Shown here: positions 1 to 7,931 of the stretch, one piece after another
Layout of the letters: each line of letters opens with the position of its first letter
Numbering within the stretch: the stretch's first letter is position 1
Assembly (NCBI GenBank): GCA_002327315.1
Contig: DCVI01000032.1
Span: forward strand, 1-25,361
From: Syntrophaceae bacterium UBA2192
GTDB taxonomy: Bacteria; Desulfobacterota; Syntrophia; Syntrophales; UBA2192
DNA length: 25,361 bases
Reading direction: 5' to 3'
Translations under genes and position numbers: made by a program
Notes under the pieces: generated by a model
Database searches by the model: none
What the model was told of the DNA's origin: nothing
What the model saw: only the letters and a program-made list of their open reading frames with translations

Positions 1-599
1 ACCGCATCGGCCCAGCTCATCTGGGTGGGGTTGGCGCCGAGGGCCGCGAAGGTTTCCAGGAACAGCGGGGAGCCGACCACGCGGATCTTGAGGCCCTTCA
101 GGTCTTCAGGCTTGCGGATCGGATGCTTGGAGTTGGAGAGCTCCCGGAAGCCGTTCTCCCCCCAGGCCAGGGGGACCGTGTCCTTGCTTTCCAGGATTTT
201 GAATATCTCCTTGCCGACATCGCCCTGGGTGAGGGCGTCGATGGCCTTGTAGTCCGGCATCAGGAAAGGCATGGCGAAGATGTTCAGCTCCTTCACCTGG
301 GGGGACCAGTTGATGGTGGAGCCGATGGCCATGTCGATGGCACCCTGGCGTATGGCGGTGTACTCCTTGGTCTGGTCGCCGCCCACGAGGCTCGTGCCCG
401 GGTACTGCTTGACTTTGATTCTGCCGTTTGTTTTCTGATTGATCAACTCCGCCCAGCGCTCGCCGGCGATACCCCAGGGCATGGGCTTTGCGAGCACCGT
501 CGAAAGCTTGTACTCCGCCTTGTAGTCTGCCGCCGATGCCGTTGCCGCCATTCCCAGGGCAAACAGCACAACCACGATGATTCCAACCCAGCGTTTCAT
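1..599 (-). CDS. TRAP transporter solute-binding protein, DctP family (3' end outside window)
   Basis: Periplasmic binding protein that delivers small organic acids or similar solutes to a TRAP (DctQM) membrane carrier. The visible 199 residues start with a signal peptide (MKRWVGIIVVVLFALG then a cut near ASA-AD). They continue with typical DctP wording: an early segment ending in GERWAELINQKTNGRIKV, then YPGTSLVGGDQTKEY, an IDMA stretch near residue 87, and FREL/KPEDLKGLKIRV around residues 150-175. The last visible residues (NPTQMSWADAV) match the family's ligand-pocket region. The start at 599 has a strong AAAGGAGGAGG site just upstream. It lies 60 bp downstream of the kdsD-like gene on the same strand. 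DctQ and DctM would be expected beyond the left edge, which cannot be checked. The substrate cannot be read from the sequence. Confidence 0.93.
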   Translation of the reverse strand, partial: MKRWVGIIVVVLFALGMAATASAADYKAEYKLSTVLAKPMPWGIAGERWAELINQKTNGRIKVKQYPGTSLVGGDQTKEYTAIRQGAIDMAIGSTINWSPQVKELNIFAMPFLMPDYKAIDALTQGDVGKEIFKILESKDTVPLAWGENGFRELSNSKHPIRKPEDLKGLKIRVVGSPLFLETFAALGANPTQMSWADA

Positions 600-659
600 G
601 ATGCCTCCTCCTTTTGGATATTGAGACCCCCCGGTCAGAAAGGCCCGGTTGTCTTTCTC

Positions 660-1673
660 TCAGGCGTTGCCGTTGGGAACGGACATCCGAAGCGTTCCGC
701 CGCGGCCGAAGATGTCGTGCAGGTGGATGTAGCCCGTGAGCCTGCTGTTCTTTCCCGTGACGACGAGCGTCGTGATCTCGAGCGTTTCCATCGTCTCGAC
801 GGTTTTGGCGAGCGTTGCGTTTTCGTCGATGGTCCTGGGCGACAGGGTCATGATGTCGTCGACGGGGATGGTGTCGAAACGTACCCCGCTTTTCACGCAG
901 CGCCTCACGTCGCCATCGGTCAGGATCCCCTTCAGGCGGTCCTTTCGGTCCGTGATGAGGACAAAGCCCAGGTTTCGACGGTCGATTTCGTTGACGGCTT
1001 CCAACGCAGGCGCCCCTGCGAAGACCCGGGGGATCCTCTCGCCCGTGATCATCGCCTCCTTCACCCTGGACATGAGCCGTTGGCCCAGGGTTCCACCGGG
1101 ATGAAATTTAAGAAAATCCTTCTCGCCGAAGTTGCGCTTCTCCGTCAGGGCCACGGCCAGGGCGTCGCCCATGGCGAGCGCCGCCGTCGTGCTGGAGGTG
1201 GGCGCCAGCCCGAAGGGACAGGCCTCCCGGGCCACTCCCACATCGATGACGATGTCACTCTGGTGTCCGAGTGTCGACTTGGGGTTTCCCGTCAGGACAA
1301 TCAGCGGAAGCCCGATCGGCCCGATTCGCGAGATCAGCTCGTTCAGCTCGGCGGTCTCGCCGCTGTTGGAGATGGCGATGAGCACATCGCCCTTGGTGAC
1401 GATGCCCAGATCGCCGTGCATCCCTTCGACGGGATGGAGGAAGATGGCCGGCGTGCCCGTGCTCGTGAAGGTGGCCACGATCTTGCGGCCGATGAGGCCC
1501 GACTTGCCGATCCCGGACACGATGACGCGGCCTTTGGCCCCAAAGATGGTATCGACGGCCTTCGAGAAATTCCGATCGAGCTTGGGGATGAGCCCCAGGA
1601 TGCACTCGGCCTCGATCTTCAAAACTTCCCGGGCCTGCTTGAGGGCTTCGTCGCCCTTGGATTTCGCTTTCAT
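660..1673 (-). CDS. kdsD: Arabinose-5-phosphate isomerase, KpsF/GutQ family (SIS + two CBS domains)
   Basis: Cytoplasmic enzyme that interconverts D-ribulose 5-phosphate and D-arabinose 5-phosphate, the first step of Kdo synthesis for LPS. The 337-residue product has the usual family length. A SIS domain (about residues 35-170) carries GIGKSG (K57), the SNSGET phosphate-binding loop and ACPFGLAPTSSTTAAL. The family motif FHPGGTLG follows (H191). Two CBS domains follow at about 205-260 and 270-330. The ATG at 1673 is preferred because GGAG sits 6 nt ahead. A TTG at 1748 would add 25 residues with no homology that I recognise. KdsD and GutQ paralogues cannot be separated by eye, and no other Kdo gene is in the window. 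YjbQ diverges from it on the other strand. Confidence 0.93.
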   Translation of the reverse strand: MKAKSKGDEALKQAREVLKIEAECILGLIPKLDRNFSKAVDTIFGAKGRVIVSGIGKSGLIGRKIVATFTSTGTPAIFLHPVEGMHGDLGIVTKGDVLIAISNSGETAELNELISRIGPIGLPLIVLTGNPKSTLGHQSDIVIDVGVAREACPFGLAPTSSTTAALAMGDALAVALTEKRNFGEKDFLKFHPGGTLGQRLMSRVKEAMITGERIPRVFAGAPALEAVNEIDRRNLGFVLITDRKDRLKGILTDGDVRRCVKSGVRFDTIPVDDIMTLSPRTIDENATLAKTVETMETLEITTLVVTGKNSRLTGYIHLHDIFGRGGTLRMSVPNGNA

Positions 1674-1839
1674 GAAATGCTCCGTAAATGCCCGAATGGC
1701 TTTTAAATATCGGTTCCTCTGACTATCAAATCCCGGCGGCGATGACAAGGTGCAAATTACCTCCCGGATCGCGGCCTTGAAACTTCACGGACGCTGTGGT
1801 TAAGTTGCTGGGGAATGCCCGCTTTGCGAGGGAACTGAC

Positions 1840-2274
1840 ATGGAAATCAGAAATTACGTGCTGTCCTTCCCGACGACGGGGAAGACCGATCTCATCGACA
1901 TCACGCGGGAGGTGTCTCTCCGGATCCGCGAATCGGGCATTTCCGAGGGCAGCGTGCTCATTTTCGTGCCGGGCTCCACGGCGGCCCTGACGACCATCGA
2001 ATACGAAGGCGGCGTCATCGAGGATCTCAGGGAGGCCATCGCGAGGCTTGCGCCCGATAACCTGAACTACCGGCACGATGCCCGCTGGGGCGACGGTAAC
2101 GGCTACTCCCACGTGAGGGCAGCCCTGCTGGGATCTTCGCTGACGATTCCCGTCATCGAGGGCAAACTCGTCCTGGGCACCTGGCAGCAGGTCATCCTCT
2201 GCGACTTCGACAACAGGCCAAGGAAGAGGCAGGTGGTTGTGCAGGTCAGCGGAAAAGTGACCGGTGACCAGTGA
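1840..2274 (+). CDS. YjbQ / UPF0047 family protein
   Basis: Small conserved cytoplasmic protein of 144 residues, the family's normal size. The hallmark block is visible at residues 76-120: NYRHDARWGDGNGYSHV, then ALLGSSLTIPV, GKLVLGTWQQVIL and DFDNRPRKRQVVV. The His/Asp/Asn residues of the conserved pocket (H79, N87, H91) are present. Some members are annotated as secondary thiamine-phosphate synthase because they can complement thiE mutants weakly. The physiological role is not settled, so I give no pathway. Start ATG at 1840 has GAGGGAACTGAC in front. The gene is divergent from kdsD, and a C/G-rich repeat begins about 5 nt after its stop. Confidence 0.92.
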   Translation: MEIRNYVLSFPTTGKTDLIDITREVSLRIRESGISEGSVLIFVPGSTAALTTIEYEGGVIEDLREAIARLAPDNLNYRHDARWGDGNGYSHVRAALLGSSLTIPVIEGKLVLGTWQQVILCDFDNRPRKRQVVVQVSGKVTGDQ

Positions 2275-2278
2275 AAGA

Positions 2279-2359
2279 AAATCCCCCTCAATCCCCCTTT
2301 GTTAAAGGGGGAGGCCATAAAGTCCCCCCTTTGTAAAAGGGGGGGGGAGGGGGGATTTG
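2279..2359 (+). repeat. C/G-rich palindromic intergenic repeat, copy 1
   Basis: Two successive palindromes of the form CCCCCTTTGTTAAAGGGGG, framed by AATCCCCC at one end and GGGGGATTT at the other. A second copy with the same outer frame lies at 7867-7922 in the opposite orientation. Such elements fold into strong hairpins and are commonly seen between genes in Desulfobacterota; that is remembered, not checked. It directly precedes the nonamer array at 2360. Confidence 0.8.
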
Positions 2360-2417
2360 GACGGGACAGACGGGATAGACTGGACAGACCAGACAGACCA
2401 GATAGACGGGACAGACC
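2360..2417 (+). repeat. Nonamer tandem array (GAC-leading 9-nt units) abutting a start codon
   Basis: Six complete 9-nt units and a partial seventh, all of the form GAC(C/G/T)(G/A)GA(C/T)A, for example GACGGGACA and GACGGGATA. The array ends immediately before the ATG at 2418 and so replaces the usual ribosome-binding region. A shorter version (GACGGGACAGACTGGATC, then GACCAAG) sits directly before the acyltransferase start at 7846. Confidence 0.85.
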
Positions 2418-2978
2418 ATGCGCATCTTGGTACGTGGAGGAAGCATCGCCGCAGAGGTCGGCGTCTCCCGCGGATATGCCGATATCCTCCGGGAGCGCTA
2501 TGCGCCGCGCGGTGTGGAGGTTATCAACCGCTCGAGGCCGAAAGAGACCTCCTTCGAAGGGATCGAAACATTTTCCCGGGACGTCGAACCCTTTCGCCCC
2601 GACATCCTGATCCTCCATTTCGGAATCGACGACGCCTTCTCCGCGGTCTATCGCTCCGAGTTCAAGGAGAACCTCGTCCGCATGATCCGCCGTGCACGAG
2701 TGGGTTTCCGGCCAGATATCCTCCTGCTCACGTCCCACACGTTCAACGATCCCCACGAGATGGACGCCGTCGACATCTTTTACCGGACCATCCGGGAAGT
2801 GGCCGCAGATCTGTCCTGCAAGATGGTTTCCGTGCACACCGCCTGGGCGGGGTATCTTCTGGAGCAAGGCCTTGCGAATGCGTCTCTGCTGCAGGATGAC
2901 GTCCGGCTGCCCAATGATGAAGGCCACGCCCTCTACGCATCCGTTCTCACCGGATATCTCGACCGCACCCTCTGTTAG
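2418..2978 (+). CDS. SGNH/GDSL-hydrolase-like protein, catalytic His apparently replaced
   Basis: 186-residue cytoplasmic protein with the block layout of SGNH hydrolases. Block I is GGSIA at the N-terminus with Ser9 in the nucleophile place. Block III is FGIDD at 68-72, corresponding to GxND. Block V is DDVRLPNDEGH at 160-170. In block V the family has D-x-x-H-P, but here residue 164 is Leu (codon CTG), so the catalytic His is missing although the later Gly-His is kept. The protein may therefore be a non-hydrolytic relative, or may use a different base. The start at 2418 is fixed by block I lying at the very N-terminus. No Shine-Dalgarno site is visible because the nonamer array runs right up to the ATG. 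Substrate unknown. Confidence 0.75.
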   Translation: MRILVRGGSIAAEVGVSRGYADILRERYAPRGVEVINRSRPKETSFEGIETFSRDVEPFRPDILILHFGIDDAFSAVYRSEFKENLVRMIRRARVGFRPDILLLTSHTFNDPHEMDAVDIFYRTIREVAADLSCKMVSVHTAWAGYLLEQGLANASLLQDDVRLPNDEGHALYASVLTGYLDRTLC

Positions 2979-3088
2979 ACAGCCGCAAATGCCCCTCCGG
3001 GTCCAGGCCATGAGAAGGCCCCGTCCTGCCTTTGGCACGAAAATTGTTATCATTGAGGTCTGGTAAAATATTTCCGCGGGGTGCAGAG

Positions 3089-3766
3089 ATGCTGGTCCGA
3101 TATTGGATGTCCGAATCCCCCATCGTTGCTCTGGAAAAAACAACGCTATACGATGCCTTGAATCTGATGTTGAAGCACGACATCCGCCGGTTGCCGGTCA
3201 TGTCGGGCGCAAACAAGCTCTGCGGCATCATCACCCTTTCCGACCTGTACCCCTATGTGGACCCTGTGAAGCTCAGGGAGGAACTGTCGCCCTCAGACAT
3301 CGAGAACCTCAGCAAGCATGTGGTGGGCGAGGCCATGACGAGAGAACTCGTCACCTGCGGCCCGAACACGGCGCTGGAGGATGTCGGGGCCCTGCTGAGG
3401 GAGAAAAAGATCGGCGCCCTGCCGGTCCTGAAGGAAGATCACCTTGTGGGCATCATCACGGACTGCGATGTCCTGGAGGCGCTCTGCGGCATCGCGCGGG
3501 CCGGCGAAAACAATGTGCGCATCTGTTTCAGCGTCCCCACCGGGGAGAAGCAGAATATCATCTACGACGTCGTGGAGCTCTGCAAGCGATACCGGCTCGA
3601 CCTTCAGACGGTCCTCGTCCACCCCTTGAAGGGCAGCAAGAGATGCCTCGTCATGATCCGTGTGGAAGGTCCCCGGATGGATGACTTCCTGAAGGCCCTG
3701 TGGGACATCAATTACCAGGTGCTGATCGTCAGCGACGGAACGGACAAGGGAAGGGCGAGAAGATGA
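3089..3766 (+). CDS. CBS-pair plus ACT domain protein (AcuB-like)
   Basis: 225-residue cytoplasmic protein. Two CBS domains are visible: residues 1-60 (MLVRYWMSESPIVALEK, then IRRLPVMS and LCGIITLSDL) and 78-135 (EAMTRELVTC, then IGALPVL and LVGIITDCDVLEAL). A C-terminal ACT-like domain at about 142-215 begins NNVRICFSVP and contains KRCLVMIRVEG. This order matches the AcuB family of acetoin-utilisation proteins, in which CBS pairs bind adenine nucleotides; a role in acetoin use is not supported by neighbours here. ATG 3089 is chosen because the CBS domain starts at once and GGGGTG is upstream. An upstream TTG at 3032 would add 19 residues with no domain content. Confidence 0.85.
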   Translation: MLVRYWMSESPIVALEKTTLYDALNLMLKHDIRRLPVMSGANKLCGIITLSDLYPYVDPVKLREELSPSDIENLSKHVVGEAMTRELVTCGPNTALEDVGALLREKKIGALPVLKEDHLVGIITDCDVLEALCGIARAGENNVRICFSVPTGEKQNIIYDVVELCKRYRLDLQTVLVHPLKGSKRCLVMIRVEGPRMDDFLKALWDINYQVLIVSDGTDKGRARR

Positions 3767-3781
3767 AAAGCCGTGAAAGAA

Positions 3782-3855
3782 GTGGCTAGTGATTAGTGGC
3801 TTGTGAAAGAAAATGACCAGCTTCCCTTTTTCACTAGCCACAAGTCACTAGCCAC
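3782..3855. repeat. Heptamer inverted repeat between convergent genes
   Basis: Two 29-nt arms (3782-3810 and 3827-3855) are near-perfect reverse complements. Each arm is itself a tandem run of 7-nt units of the form GTGRYTA, such as GTGGCTA and GTGATTA. The hairpin lies between the stop of the CBS-ACT gene (+) and the stop of the DUF5658 gene (-). It could act as a two-way terminator or transcript stabiliser, although no clean T-run follows. Confidence 0.8.
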
Positions 3856-3876
3856 GTCTTCACAGCCGCTACGCGG

Positions 3877-4251
3877 CTACACGAAGGGGTAGAGACTGTC
3901 GATCAAGATCAGGTGCCACACCGTTACGCCGCTGTACATGCATGCAGCCACTGCAAGGCACACTCTTGCCATTCGCAGGTGGATGTGGCTGCTCAGCATG
4001 ACGACCGCCAGGGAGACAACCCCGTGCTTCCAGAGCCAGAAATGATCGCCGAAAGTGGCAATGGCCGCCCGGGCGATCGGGTTGACCTCCGAGCCGCCGT
4101 GGGCGAGGATGAGCTGGGTGCAGAGGGCGTCGCTGATGTTGAGGCTTACGATCAGGATGGCCATGAAGAACATCAGCGGGCTGTTCCGGTCGGCGATGAG
4201 CGTCTCGATCCATGCGAGTCGGTCCTGCAGGGTGCTGCAAGTTCCGTCCAT
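3877..4251 (-). CDS. DUF5658 family integral membrane protein
   Basis: 124-residue inner-membrane protein with about four hydrophobic segments: residues 27-48, 58-72, 75-92 and 95-120. The DUF5658 signature is visible: ISDALCTQLILAHGGSEVNP, with the acidic residue in helix one and the polar GG-x-E-x-NP turn. Function is unknown. The start at 4251 is chosen because AGGAGG lies about 10 nt upstream. A start at 4302 would add 17 polar residues without a site. It converges on the CBS-ACT gene across the heptamer hairpin. Confidence 0.8.
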   Translation of the reverse strand: MDGTCSTLQDRLAWIETLIADRNSPLMFFMAILIVSLNISDALCTQLILAHGGSEVNPIARAAIATFGDHFWLWKHGVVSLAVVMLSSHIHLRMARVCLAVAACMYSGVTVWHLILIDSLYPFV

Positions 4252-4375
4252 GACGATACCCCCTCCTGTTCGTTCGGGCCGGTCGTCGTGCAGTGATGAC
4301 AACTAATCACAAAATCCCGCTGGAGATCAATACGACGGCAGGCTGAAAGTTTCTACGAAAAAAATAGTAGAGGCG

Positions 4376-5677
4376 TTACCGGCCGGACAGGTACCGCAGT
4401 TCTTCCTTTCCCTTGTCCTCATCGACAAAGCGCAGAACGAACCCGCCCGCAAGGAACAGGATCGCCACGGAAACGATGCCGATGCGCGACGCCGTGCTGC
4501 CTGCGTAACCCATGGACCGGGCCGCGATGCCCGTCATGCCGATCAGGAGAGGGCCGGCGACGGTGGCAAAGCGGCTCAGCATGTTGTAGAAGCCGAAAAA
4601 TTCTGCCGATTTGTCGGCGGGGATGATCCGGGAGTACAGGGAGCGGCTGAGGGCCTGTACGCCGCCCTGGACGAGCCCGATCACGCAGGCAAGGATGAAA
4701 AACTCCCGTTTGTCGTCGATGAAGGCGCCGTAGATCGTGATGAACAGATAGACGCCGATACCGATGAGAATGGCCCGCTTCGCCCCGATCCGCTCTCCCA
4801 GGAAGCCGAAAAAGAGAGCCGAGGGGAAACCGATAAACTGGGTGATGAGCAGCGCGACGATCAGGTCTTCGGCCTTGAAGCCGATGGAGAGCCCGTAGTC
4901 GAGAGCCATGACGATGATCGTGTCGACGCCGTCGATGTAGAGCCAGTATGCCGCAAGAAAGAGGAAGATCGTCTTCATGTGGCGGATCTCCCGGAGGGTG
5001 TCGCGCAACTGGCCGAGGCCTTCCCGGATGACGGCTACCCGGGCTTTCGTCAACCTGCCGGCGCGCTCCCGGACGAGAAAGATCAGGGGAAGGGAGAAGG
5101 TCGCCCACCAGAGTCCCACGGAAAGAAAGGAGAGCTTGACGCCCTCGCCGCTGTCGGGCAGGCCGAATGTGGCAGGCGAGAGGGTCATCCACACGTTGAG
5201 GGCAAAGAGCACCCCGCCCCCGAGGTATCCCATGGAAAAGCCCAGCGACGAGACGAAGTCCCTGCGCGCCTCCGTGGCCACCGTCGTCAGCAGCGAGTCG
5301 TAGAAGATGATGGACCCGGCAAAACCCATCATGGCAAAGACGTAACATGCCGCAGCCGCCTGCCAGCTGCCCCGGGGGACCAGGTAAAGGGAGGAGGTTG
5401 CCAGGATTCCGATGGCGGCGAAAAAGAGGAGAAACTTCTTTTTTGCCTCACCCCGGTCCGCGATGGCGCCCAGCACCGGTGCCATCAGTGCCACCAGGAT
5501 TCCCGCCGTCGCGTTGGCAAGCCCCAGCTTGGCCGTGCTGACCACGGGATCGGTCCCCACGGTCCAGTATTCCTTGAAGAAGATCGGGAAGAAGGAGGCC
5601 ATGACGGTCGTGGCAAAGGCCGAATTCGCCCAGTCGTACAGGACCCACCCGAATATGGTCTTGCGGTCTTCCTTCAT
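4376..5677 (-). CDS. MFS transporter, UMF1 / ATG22-like family
   Basis: 433-residue inner-membrane carrier with about 12 hydrophobic segments. It begins with the UMF1 signature GWVLYDWANSAFATTV. The first-half MFS loop reads GAIADRGEAKKKFL. In the second half GFLGERIGAKRAILIGIG repeats that loop, and GLVQGGVQALSRSLYSRIIP is a strong ATG22/UMF1 match. Bacterial members have no agreed substrate, so none is given. The ATG at 5677 begins the conserved segment directly. It follows the SYLF gene on the same strand, but a clear intrinsic terminator lies between them, so it is probably transcribed separately. Confidence 0.93.
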   Translation of the reverse strand: MKEDRKTIFGWVLYDWANSAFATTVMASFFPIFFKEYWTVGTDPVVSTAKLGLANATAGILVALMAPVLGAIADRGEAKKKFLLFFAAIGILATSSLYLVPRGSWQAAAACYVFAMMGFAGSIIFYDSLLTTVATEARRDFVSSLGFSMGYLGGGVLFALNVWMTLSPATFGLPDSGEGVKLSFLSVGLWWATFSLPLIFLVRERAGRLTKARVAVIREGLGQLRDTLREIRHMKTIFLFLAAYWLYIDGVDTIIVMALDYGLSIGFKAEDLIVALLITQFIGFPSALFFGFLGERIGAKRAILIGIGVYLFITIYGAFIDDKREFFILACVIGLVQGGVQALSRSLYSRIIPADKSAEFFGFYNMLSRFATVAGPLLIGMTGIAARSMGYAGSTASRIGIVSVAILFLAGGFVLRFVDEDKGKEELRYLSGR

Positions 5678-5700
5678 TTCCCGAATCCTGTCTTCGTCAC

Positions 5701-5732
5701 AAAAAACCCTCCGCGTCGGGCGAAGGGTTTTT
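5701..5732 (-). terminator. Rho-independent terminator downstream of the SYLF gene
   Basis: On the minus strand CCCTTCGC and GCGGAGGG form an 8-bp stem (one G-U pair) around the loop CCGAC, followed by TTTTTT. An A-run on the other side means it could also work in the + direction. It lies about 25 nt past the SYLF stop codon. Confidence 0.9.
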
Positions 5733-5757
5733 CGGTTCGACGGTCATGCCCCCGGGA

Positions 5758-6453
5758 TCACTTCCCGCCGGAGATTTTGGCTACACTCGCGCGAAGCTGA
5801 TTGGCATGGGCATTGGACACGTCACGCTTCACCAGGATGTCCGTCGGCGTAACGGGCTTGCCGTAATAGGCTTTGTTCAGTCCATCGCGTACGTCCACGA
5901 CGGCGCCATCCAGCGAGACCCCTCCGTAGAGTCCCTTGGAGCGAGAAAAGGCCAGGATGTCTGCACTGATGTTTGCCGTGGCGGCCTGGGCTCCTCCGCC
6001 ATAGGGTCCGGCGGCGATGCCCACGTCGGCGCCCAGCTTGACGCTGCTCTGCAGCAGGGTCGTCACCCCTCTCTCGGTCATGGCCAGCAGGATGACCTCC
6101 GAGGCCTGGCCTCCGATCTGGAAGCCGAAGCTCACGCTCCCGATGGTGTAGAAGGCGGGATTGCTCCACGTCCCGCTTTCCCCGCGCGCGAGGAAGACCC
6201 CCGTGCCGCCCGAGGCGCCGACGACGAAGGCCCCCTTGAGCACCTGCGGGGCGATGAAGATGCCCTTCGCCGAGCGGGACAGTCTCCTCATCTCCGAGAA
6301 GTTCTTGTCGGACATGACACTGTTGAAGGTGATGTTTGCCTTGGTGACAAGGGACTGGGAATCGGTCTTGTCGTTGGCAACGGCCATGCCGGGGACGGTG
6401 AGAAAGGTACCGACGATGGCAGCCGTAAATAACAGGACGATCAGGCGTTTCAT
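5758..6453 (-). CDS. Exported SYLF-domain (Ysc84/DUF500) protein
   Basis: 231-residue protein with a signal peptide (MKRLIVLLFTAAIVGTFL, cleavage near AVA-ND) and one SYLF domain from about residue 60 to 210. The domain shows RSAKGIFIAPQVLKGAFVVG, then GSVSFGFQIGGQASEVILLA, GADVGIAAGP and FSRSKGLYGGVSLDGAVV, the typical Gly-rich order. In eukaryotes this domain binds phosphoinositides and membranes. Bacterial members are exported and their role is unknown. The start at 6453 has AAAGGAGGTCCC directly in front. It ends at a strong intrinsic terminator and probably forms its own unit. Confidence 0.92.
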   Translation of the reverse strand: MKRLIVLLFTAAIVGTFLTVPGMAVANDKTDSQSLVTKANITFNSVMSDKNFSEMRRLSRSAKGIFIAPQVLKGAFVVGASGGTGVFLARGESGTWSNPAFYTIGSVSFGFQIGGQASEVILLAMTERGVTTLLQSSVKLGADVGIAAGPYGGGAQAATANISADILAFSRSKGLYGGVSLDGAVVDVRDGLNKAYYGKPVTPTDILVKRDVSNAHANQLRASVAKISGGK

Positions 6454-6565
6454 GGGACCTCCTTTACGCGATTGGCCCGGCGATGCCGGGCGCAGGGATG
6501 TTCAGGGGTGGGATTCTAATCTCTCTCGATGAACAGTATACCGAAAATACGGTTCAAAGAAAAAC

Positions 6566-7846
6566 TCATTTTAACGGGGTGACGGGGAACCTTTCCACCT
6601 CTCTCATGATCTGTTCCCGGAGCCGCTGCAGGCGCCGCGACGTGCGGTGCGACCATCGGCCGCGGAAAAGGGCCGCAGGGGAGGGCGGCCGGATGCCCAG
6701 GGTCTCTCTCCACTCGAAGTAACGCAGCGCGAGGTAGCTGAACGGCACGATGCCGACCCCGAAGACAAGACCCGCTTCCCATCCGAACAGGCACGCGATG
6801 AGAAGCCCTTCGGCGAGATAGGCAAGCGGGAAGGCGACGAGGGACCAGGTGATCGTCGTCGTGGCGATATCGGTTCGCGGCAGACGCCGGCGCCCGACCA
6901 GCCATTGGACGATGCGGTAGGGGATCCAGTTGAATATCCAACCGGCATAGGCGAGCAGGGATCCCGTCGCGCCCAGGATCGCCGCCATGGGTGTTGCCGG
7001 GATTTCACCGGTCCGCATGCCGACCAGGCGCGCGAGCCTCCGGTATCGCGCGACGAGCCTGCGGAGCCGCACCATCTCCTGGCTGCAGCAGTGGCGAAGC
7101 TCCGTGACGCGGGGTTTGAACTCGCCGAGCCGCCTGTAACGCTCCGCCCAGTCGTGGCCCCGCTGCGATTCGAAATAGACCCTCTCCAGGAGGATGATGA
7201 GCTCGCGGTCCTGGAAGGTTTCGGCCTGGAAGACGTGATCGCCGAGCACCCTGTGGATTTCGGCTGTCAGCTCCTGGATTGCCGCCGTCGGGTCTGATGC
7301 GTGGAGGGCCTCGAAACGAGAGCAGTCCACCGGTTGTGCCACGAGAAGGAGGACCGAGGAGCGGAAGATGCTTCCCTCCTCGTAGTTGAGTCCCACGGGG
7401 ACGATCGGTACGTTTAATCCCCGCTGCCGTGCGAGGAAGTACATCCGGGCAGCGCCTGTCTTCAGCGGACCGATGAACGGGGTCTCGTAGGAGCCGCCCT
7501 CGGGAAAGATCACGATGGTATCGTCCTCGGCGAGCGCCGCCACGCATTCATCGAAAAAGGAACTGTAGTCGATGGGACCCTGGGCTTCCTTGTGGCGCAG
7601 CACGGGGATCGCCCGCATCCGGCGCAGGATGAAGCCGATGAGGGGGACCTGGAACAGGGTGGACTTGGCGATGTGGCGCAGACGGAAGGGCGGACTGAAA
7701 AAAAGCGTCAGGAGTGGATCGAGAAGGTCGTTGGGGTGATTCGAGGCGAGGATCGAGGGCCCCGACGCGGGCAGGTTCTCCCGCCCCTCGATGACGATCT
7801 CGCGGAAGAAGATTTTCCCGATGAGGCGGAAAAAGCCCAAAAGCAT
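6566..7846 (-). CDS. PlsC-like glycerophospholipid acyltransferase (LPLAT superfamily)
   Basis: 426-residue membrane-associated protein. The N-terminal third is an acyltransferase domain: ILASNHPNDLLDPLL holds the catalytic His-Asp pair with five residues between them, one more than the classic HX4D. IVIFPEGGSYE is the FPEGxS glycerol-phosphate-binding motif, and IVPVGLNYEEG follows. The wide spacing and the length resemble the yeast SCT1/GPT2-like branch of LPLATs rather than short PlsC. Two or three hydrophobic stretches near residues 270-370 suggest a membrane-embedded C-terminal part. The ATG at 7846 is preferred over a TTG at 7873 because the extra residues would be translated repeat sequence. 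The leader is the nonamer cassette, with no good Shine-Dalgarno site. Acyl donor and acceptor cannot be inferred. Confidence 0.85.
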   Translation of the reverse strand: MLLGFFRLIGKIFFREIVIEGRENLPASGPSILASNHPNDLLDPLLTLFFSPPFRLRHIAKSTLFQVPLIGFILRRMRAIPVLRHKEAQGPIDYSSFFDECVAALAEDDTIVIFPEGGSYETPFIGPLKTGAARMYFLARQRGLNVPIVPVGLNYEEGSIFRSSVLLLVAQPVDCSRFEALHASDPTAAIQELTAEIHRVLGDHVFQAETFQDRELIILLERVYFESQRGHDWAERYRRLGEFKPRVTELRHCCSQEMVRLRRLVARYRRLARLVGMRTGEIPATPMAAILGATGSLLAYAGWIFNWIPYRIVQWLVGRRRLPRTDIATTTITWSLVAFPLAYLAEGLLIACLFGWEAGLVFGVGIVPFSYLALRYFEWRETLGIRPPSPAALFRGRWSHRTSRRLQRLREQIMREVERFPVTPLK

Positions 7847-7922
7847 CTTGGTCGATCCAGTCTGTCCCGTCAAAATCCCCCTTTCATCCCCCTTTACAAA
7901 AGGGGGAAAGAGGGGGATTTGT
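7847..7922 (-). repeat. C/G-rich palindrome plus GAC-nonamer cassette, copy 2
   Basis: Read on the minus strand: AAATCCCCC, then a CCCCCTTTTGTAAAGGGGG palindrome, then GGGGGATTTT, then GACGGGACAGACTGGATC and GACCAAG, ending directly at the acyltransferase ATG. This is the same order and gene-relative orientation as the 2279-2417 cassette upstream of the SGNH-like gene. Confidence 0.8.
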
Positions 7923-7931
7923 CTTACGCAC

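Noticed and set aside
123..1706. 527-codon open frame on the + strand opposite kdsD and dctP
   Set aside because: It is antisense to two well-recognised genes, has no recognisable domain, and reflects high GC third positions of the real genes.
2360..2417. CRISPR array or phage-type repeat
   Set aside because: Units are 9 nt with no spacers; no cas genes anywhere in the window.
2357..2899. 180-codon frame starting in the nonamer array, overlapping the SGNH-like gene
   Set aside because: Its product is low-complexity and then Arg/Pro-rich shadow sequence; the SGNH blocks are in the other frame.
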